50,781 nucleotides of DNA, from positions 1 to 50,781 of the forward strand of contig NZ_PQIA01000061.1 of the NCBI RefSeq assembly GCF_003385235.1. Reading direction: 5' to 3'. Every line of letters begins with the position of its first letter. Position 1 is the stretch's first letter. Positions 48,701 through 50,781 of the stretch are shown here, in pieces. Position numbers and translations under genes: made by a program. Under the pieces are notes generated by a model. The model was not told the DNA's origin and ran no database searches. It worked only from the letters and a program-made list of their open reading frames with translations. Source of the DNA: Amycolatopsis circi. Its GTDB lineage: Bacteria > Actinomycetota > Actinomycetes > Mycobacteriales > Pseudonocardiaceae.

Positions 48701-50781
48701 GTTCGACACCTGCTCGAGCTGATCGAGATTGCCCGGGTTGAACCGCGAATCGTGCCACGCGTCCGGCCCCATCACGCCAGGCTGGTCGCCGCGGTTGAAC
48801 AGCATTTCGTTGTTCTTGTAGCCGTCGCCGAGGCCGAGGAAATGCATCAGCTCGTGCGTGACGCCGAAGGCCGAGTCATGGACGTCCCAGTTGAGCTGGT
48901 TCGTTTCCGGGGTGTCCGGGTCCACAGCGGAATCGTGCAGGTTCACCGGGATCCGGCGGCGGGGGTCGGATTGCCAGCTGGTGTCGCCGGGGTGGATGTC
49001 GTCGGCGACGCGGACGTCGAGGCGGACGTGCACCTGGTCGCCGCCGGGCAGCCGGGCGTTCTGATTGACCCATTCGTCGAGGTGGGCCCGCAGGTCCTGG
49101 ATGAACTGCTCTCGCTGCTCAGGCGATACCGAGCCGGAATGCGAGGTCAAGTCGATCGGGATGGTGTGCTCGCGCACCCACTGGCCCGGCGCGATCTCGA
49201 ACCGGCGCACGTCGAATCGGATGTGCGCCATCGCGCCGGCGAGCTGCCCGCCCTTGAGCCCCGCGCGGTTGCCGGTGAACTGCTCGGCGATCTTCTTGAT
49301 CGGGTCGAACCGCTCGGAGGAGAACCTCGTGACCGGCGCGGTGTCGCGGCGCCCGTTCCAGTCCTTCGGCCCCGGCAGAGTCTTCGGAGCTGGCTTCGGT
49401 GCTTCCTTCGCCTGGCCGTTGTTTTTTGGTGCGGCAGCAGGAGTCTGCGGGTTCGCTGGACGGTTTCCGCTGAGGTTGTCAACCAATGCTTGACGAGTGG
49501 CGAGCGTCAGAGCGGCGAGCTTCTTGCCGTCCTCGACATTTTCCTTCATGCCCTTGCCCAGCGAGGTACGCTCGTTCTTGGGCAGATTCGCGGCGACCTC
49601 GGAGAACACCTCCGGCCTGGGCGGAGTCGGCCCGCTCGGCGTGATGTCGTGAAACGCGGCTTTCGCGGCTATCTTCGCCAGATTCGGGTCCAGAGTCGTG
49701 TGATTGCCGAGGTAATGGCCGATCAGGTCGGACCAGATCGTCTCGTTGGCGTGGCTCTGGTTCAGCGCGGTGATGCCGTTCGGGTCGGTGCCGACCTTGC
49801 CCGCGATGCGCGTTCCGTCGGTCTGGATGGCGAGATCGGAGGAGAAATTCGCGATCGCGGTCGGATGATCGCTGTATTGCCAGCTCGGGTTGCGTTGCGA
49901 CAGGACCGAATCGGCCAGGCCCTGTCCTTCCTTCGCGCCGTAGTCGAAGTTTCCGGTGTTCGGGTTTTTGGTGCCGAACGTCGCGTCGTTCTCGAGCTTG
50001 TTTCCCGGCATTCGGACAAAGGTGTTCGGCTCCGGGAAATACACTGCCCGAGGATCGACTCCGGCCAATGCCTGGCGAACGTCGAGATCTAATTGCGCGG
50101 CCCGGTTCGCGAGATCCCCGTCCTCCGGCCGGACATGGTAACCGCCGCTGATCAGTTCCGGCGGCCCCTCGGGATTCTGGCGTACCGCGGTGTTGACCGC
50201 GTCGAACAGGGGGCCGTTGCGGGTGTTGAGGGAGTGGACGTCGGCGTCTCCGGTGTGCAGGTAGACCTCGTTGTCGCCGCCGGCTTCGCGGATCTGCCCG
50301 ATGAGCTTTTCCGTGACCGGGTTGCGGGCGATCGTTTCGCGGATGCCGCCGTAGGGGATGGTTTTCTGGTCGATGTTCGGGTTGCTCGGGTGCTTCCAGG
50401 TGAACCCGATTACCGCTACCGGGAAGCGGTTGTCCCAGGTATTCTGGAATTGCTGGATTTTGTGGTTGATCGCCTGTTCGGATCCTGGCGTGCCGTTGAT
50501 GCCGATGACGAGAGCGAAACGCCCGTCGGAGGAGTTCCCGGTGAAGCCGGTGGAGTACTTCTCGGCGATGGTCTGGAGATTGTCGTTCGGAGTCGCCGCG
50601 ACGGTGGCTACGACGCCGATGCCGTCCCGGTTGTTCTCGTTGCGGGTGCCGAGGTCGCCGATGATGCCGGTTTCGTGCACGACGGTGAACTTGAAGTTCT
50701 TGTGGTGCTGCGCGAAATCTGCCGTGCCGCCGGTGATCGGCGGGTGCTTGCCGACGTTCGGTCCGGGGCCGGTGCTTGGGG
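39731..50781 (-). CDS. Giant multidomain toxin-like effector (partial; 5' end beyond window)
   Basis: The frame is open to the window's right edge: at least 3,683 codons, start not seen. Residues below count from the GTG at 50680. 1-330: a domain with ALVIGINGTPGSEQ and LHTGDADVH, possibly GT-A-like. 430-520: Pro/Ala-rich linker. About 520-650: zinc site HELMHFLGLGDG (609-620; HEXXHXXGXXD) with a Met-turn-like GVMGP. About 1000-2250: five related Ser/Gly/Thr-rich beta modules. About 2250-2450: coiled coil (AAEDWRTAEEELEKAQRDFD). About 2500-2660: FVFAHGRE with His2588 and LIACSTG with Cys2632, the only cysteine visible, spaced as in TcdA/TcdB and MARTX cysteine protease domains. About 2830-3090: glycosyltransferase with MHAIWLGG, SDILRLELMHRFGGLYTDGDN (DXD at 2966-2968), as in TcdA/TcdB and Gly_transf_sug proteins. 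3100-3649: mainly helical tail. NCBI labels such actinobacterial giants by a lonely Cys domain; a type VII-exported toxin is inferred. Confidence 0.85.
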   Translation of the reverse strand, partial: PSTGPGPNVGKHPPITGGTADFAQHHKNFKFTVVHETGIIGDLGTRNENNRDGIGVVATVAATPNDNLQTIAEKYSTGFTGNSSDGRFALVIGINGTPGSEQAINHKIQQFQNTWDNRFPVAVIGFTWKHPSNPNIDQKTIPYGGIRETIARNPVTEKLIGQIREAGGDNEVYLHTGDADVHSLNTRNGPLFDAVNTAVRQNPEGPPELISGGYHVRPEDGDLANRAAQLDLDVRQALAGVDPRAVYFPEPNTFVRMPGNKLENDATFGTKNPNTGNFDYGAKEGQGLADSVLSQRNPSWQYSDHPTAIANFSSDLAIQTDGTRIAGKVGTDPNGITALNQSHANETIWSDLIGHYLGNHTTLDPNLAKIAAKAAFHDITPSGPTPPRPEVFSEVAANLPKNERTSLGKGMKENVEDGKKLAALTLATRQALVDNLSGNRPANPQTPAAAPKNNGQAKEAPKPAPKTLPGPKDWNGRRDTAPVTRFSSERFDPIKKIAEQFTGNRAGLKGGQLAGAMAHIRFDVRRFEIAPGQWVREHTIPIDLTSHSGSVSPEQREQFIQDLRAHLDEWVNQNARLPGGDQVHVRLDVRVADDIHPGDTSWQSDPRRRIPVNLHDSAVDPDTPETNQLNWDVHDSAFGVTHELMHFLGLGDGYKNNEMLFNRGDQPGVMGPDAWHDSRFNPGNLDQLEQVSNTANIRDHHLGDAPAPNPPPHQESHHSQPEPDGKPNLHTPIKAPQDPNSEQNQTPQHYAVLVADEQTEEQPDNRPFSERLPEFVRDGKALGSVVPVDVRGAKDVGTGIENLIRRLNPKQQNPPQPRGIDAITDSLSGPEFESFMGDGRKSMVRVGEKWYEVHVTAEPDFNAVNADQITKLPQPTIGDVKNEVKTTHASPNTDTTAKVVGSSYFGMFPAGPYASVGGTAQLASPSAEHTGTTTGTEQRVIRTAGDMQKADAPVTYRITVRNETGGLVGSTVDGHVGLVLSTDLANLKQEQTVGPAEPKPDWAKKIEFLSPEAVDFDENALFDQVSKNLHPSVTKFGAPGRTSLREFLSRGGVRSMLGTAMQGSPVVSNDLLSPHGAHRDAVQLAVRPTNVEYLGTIPGDSELRFNDSAVNGGSTTVSSKYGGEVNAIFGGGSYVPGTAGGVAGVSGSYSRKVNQQSTSGTSFTNKSTVNAKGDIGLYKVTADLEVTTSTGEKTTVQATSYTRMGLPEAKAQGLPVPKNTPTKFKDVGARYEPPYLAAAVAAGTARPGSFEPATRVQPQIENALRNLPGADKFLPRWDQFQSDKQGSSRDIAERFANLRKITSKFSAASLRGKMDSLFTQGVSAQLKRRGLFTDEYLNVTVKAKPGPGRHLGQADGRSVKNSNETSPSLTSATTTERGWSAGLEGRVIVPGGTTVANLGISPTVSPLQYSDNRTWKNSGGPTVTTTTGKGGSPDSQVFEHDVEFEVEITSYTRNRPWVRRLTPGSPFRITPKVSTVAKTGDPDLPPISGKVDLWINDGAALTKDPSEFAPGKPGVVSMTPNETPSIDDLLTQQQNQTTPKFLHVEAFANTEALRDEALRQLQRAAGGDAVLGLSGSEARARVDRIFSPENFRGLTPKLLKQGVTANGFRYERRVADRVGGLGMGISLSNPKLVAVSETGGGDRTYSGGSKASYEGSHKQSIEANVQLGLTVRPTGTDTHGQGQLFGTAKWSPWQRSSGSSHEVTASIDHTNRSSSDSRTVLVQYDTNVRLIAESRQEGLINGSISRAGADVHLPGSVFVAMTEDEARAEGLLPPVAPRNPAPGKLSAPPMVGGKSSSLGSAVLEDAPNLAKLVQDARQQLGKLGDKLLPKSVLDDSVNNLQRTLDTASPEAVTSLVDGALDGGVSLLAQDPGVLWTDNYQLLLKAKILDTQFLDVKHDGTEVDHVANATRTDKENSGHGSSYGGQIRGAGRGLFQDSQPKVSGYDGAYLGASGTRAKSDQTVENKTTTTALTSSSSGPSARYQHQFQFELVVARDGHTYPVASQEATVTSRSSADDHKISGDEQYHTKLYGSRTTELNAAESTPDRLAAWQQEGFGPLPKSSTVEGLRGAADVRAAAIRALRLAGAGNGLTGPGTGAHNTLSSSITNETLQAHLPDMVGKPFAIPDLHSSALTGSSHASVQVYTRVVKPDLVGLSDSVKLERSDQSGSTFTGEAKETVTGEQQGNIGTGGITDPGRNTHAWGGVDVRGPVGQNDPSSSTAAAQRSVVGKDKGRTGLVGLDVEYRVVATIDGKTAAVEVRVPQSSRTRMSETDLEQSLGQPLPETLSSAQDNVKKAAEDWRTAEEELEKAQRDFDDAWLSENDNVRTATDGARGLNLPVDNNPVQQMRQAVQTAQNEARDVGQALRAGNDEITRLNELDEQLLSLALGEEPGSVAQSDLVARAWDTQRQVQQIRNEQAELVQQRQTAQDRAAEILAVLDEYRNNHTDHSARQDDANNRIQEAREKADEALRKWWQAKSDVDNQLAAHAWPRPPETTPEQHREGTVEANDTVSGLDTDTDRPYSFDPAEIQVRKITDSSGRVRAVSFLPANEHTESVEREWVAHNSGKVSTLPEGATPDKFDPLLKQANETGATPELSGRRFGEWADQTAAPWDDDSLFVFAHGREQSVKVTLLGGRTVRVDGDTFARIVAQAAPLAQSPSVTLIACSTGQTDGPGGLAHDFQRALSELGGPSTVHAPTKPALFGRDSATLGKAIGATHGFTAVTDGGHFRTFGDSPVPSTTDTAPRAEEHHYSSPEDLVSDLRQTAVNNPPPAPLLGPDLFGLYRAPEPPEFLRGHDFRNLTAGQGISFLDLLDLTKGYQRSSEHFDPANLDDNRDWTLEKERPDDQLAKWAPGDVEPLAKTTSTPLLMHAIWLGGPLKDTGTMHTFRRNFGDAADRLGDGIVPILWTDVPRWQTELALTTAAPEEGPDPLHDVRDMLRWATEHRIQLANVDEVFTSEHPMRTQEFYLSELAKQTGPGYAAASDILRLELMHRFGGLYTDGDNVVHGLDDVVRAVESDTGYAVHRVGGNIANSAFTMSKGHPFAASYLDQLRDNYGQTQANLMPREVDSLGQGFFATPMGRVHRQSVMYRSGPVAMTETARRIGLNSALELPGMTEIRMNSDHSWLLPPQGDPAPLSDRFETLELTQRVIQTLVRGLHNRDGDLHLTAVEPAVRRHANPDLVWHAALSYIAADPDLSALVRTVTDRSSYTGEIHDVPLPPAARALLAIDDSRVHYHLGEVQRAATMQAADAVLVADTPLENLISRLRSTDGPVPPIEVTGTGPDGRANATAAARDLAGHLADALGADVLDRVPVKIRVSEGDGRVRISFRTGVEMSVPTPRVFRGLDDGPAPGTPQPWTHNGRTVGMHYSPSNVSVPNGVSFLTTDATATRAFTEQLRTDGTDRPADAVTVRLSAAEHPTADYLLSGTADADLLLEELVRTATHRWWFRPTPPAGPIALSDRDGTAKLLGWVLAELGRGESAASIAEDVARHERPDLIWTAARELAALHDDLTEQHAVLHLHGVTDTLLGKPDAAAVLSDLAKATRDGADVTRIAEAVEVLDRHGAPDAVLNAPGGRALLLEEIARLADHPNPDGYARDLAAVIQKLATEDLSADAFRTALRNALDGPRTRPTLHRLSVVGLGWLDRWHTAAAIRRYQAEERAAAARQAAELAGLADGSPRHG
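43950..47690 (-). repeat. Five diverged beta-rich modules in the giant effector
   Basis: Five units begin near 47690, 46860, 46010, 45240 and 44470 and recur about every 260-280 residues. Each opens with a helical stretch ending in GV or GG (LREFLSRGGVRSML; LFTQGVSAQL; PKLLKQGV; LVDGALDGGVSLL; LPDMVGKPF). A Ser/Thr/Gly-rich beta meander follows, with a Y/F-x-V pair, and three end near a TRM or MTEDEA-type helix start (SYTRMGLPEAK, AMTEDEARAEGL, SRTRMSETDLEQ). Identity is low; the relation rests on order and pattern. Confidence 0.5.

Noticed and set aside
1..50781. CRISPR arrays, complete insertion sequences and rRNA genes
   Set aside because: No regularly spaced repeats, transposase frames with terminal repeats or rRNA signature sequences were seen.

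Overview
The window is very GC-rich, with strong third-position G/C bias and frequent GTG/TTG starts. It carries SoxR, MmyB-type, LacI, IclR, MarR and TetR regulators, a zinc-ribbon/LppP-LprE-like membrane protein and a giant type VII-like effector. This fits a Pseudonocardiales actinomycete such as Amycolatopsis, but the genus is an inference. No 16S gene, CRISPR array or intact insertion sequence is present.

Layout. 1-5.9 kb: a UvrA-like drug-resistance ABC protein; a SoxR module in which soxR is divergent from a DsbA/FrnE-like and a quinone-oxidoreductase gene, with a soxS-like SoxR box; and an acetyltransferase gene overlapping an IF-1 paralogue, preceded by a 17-codon leader ORF and two hairpins. 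5.9-8.4 kb: an SRPBCC/TetR pair, a small membrane protein, a CAT-anticodon tRNA and a decayed tyrosine recombinase beside it. 8.4-10.6 kb: a beta-helix protein and a small helical protein that share an almost identical 26-residue motif. 10.9-16 kb: an ACMSD-like amidohydrolase/MarR pair with a near-perfect operator, then a four-gene hydrolase-SRPBCC-MmyB regulator-aldo/keto reductase operon. 16-20.8 kb: a zinc-ribbon membrane protein and a tandem pair of secreted serine hydrolases headed by a small membrane protein, with a 36-nt palindrome upstream.

21-34 kb is a catabolic block. One operon, beside an IclR gene, encodes a DUF1177 protein, an NCS1 permease, an M20 peptidase and a peptidase E, followed by a decayed POT transporter and a FAD amino-acid-oxidase-like enzyme. 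The second is governed by LacI (with an M20 peptidase behind it). It encodes a glutamine-amidotransferase-like protein, a DUF606 transporter, a phosphotriesterase-like lactonase and a PfkB kinase. Overlapping stop/start codons indicate tight coupling.

34-39 kb: a decayed winged-helix regulator, a secreted S53 (sedolisin) protease and a divergent TrmB/LuxR-type regulator. 39-50.8 kb: one gene, cut by the right edge, encoding at least 3,683 residues. In order it shows a metzincin-like zinc site, five related beta-rich modules, a coiled coil, a segment with His/Cys spacing like clostridial-toxin cysteine protease domains (the Cys is the only cysteine visible), and a TcdA/TcdB-like DXD glycosyltransferase domain. 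Two small genes follow on the same strand, one resembling type VII secretion-associated proteins. This giant protein and the shared-motif pair at 8.4-10.5 kb are the most interesting parts of the window. Five or more decayed genes are scattered through the first 36 kb.
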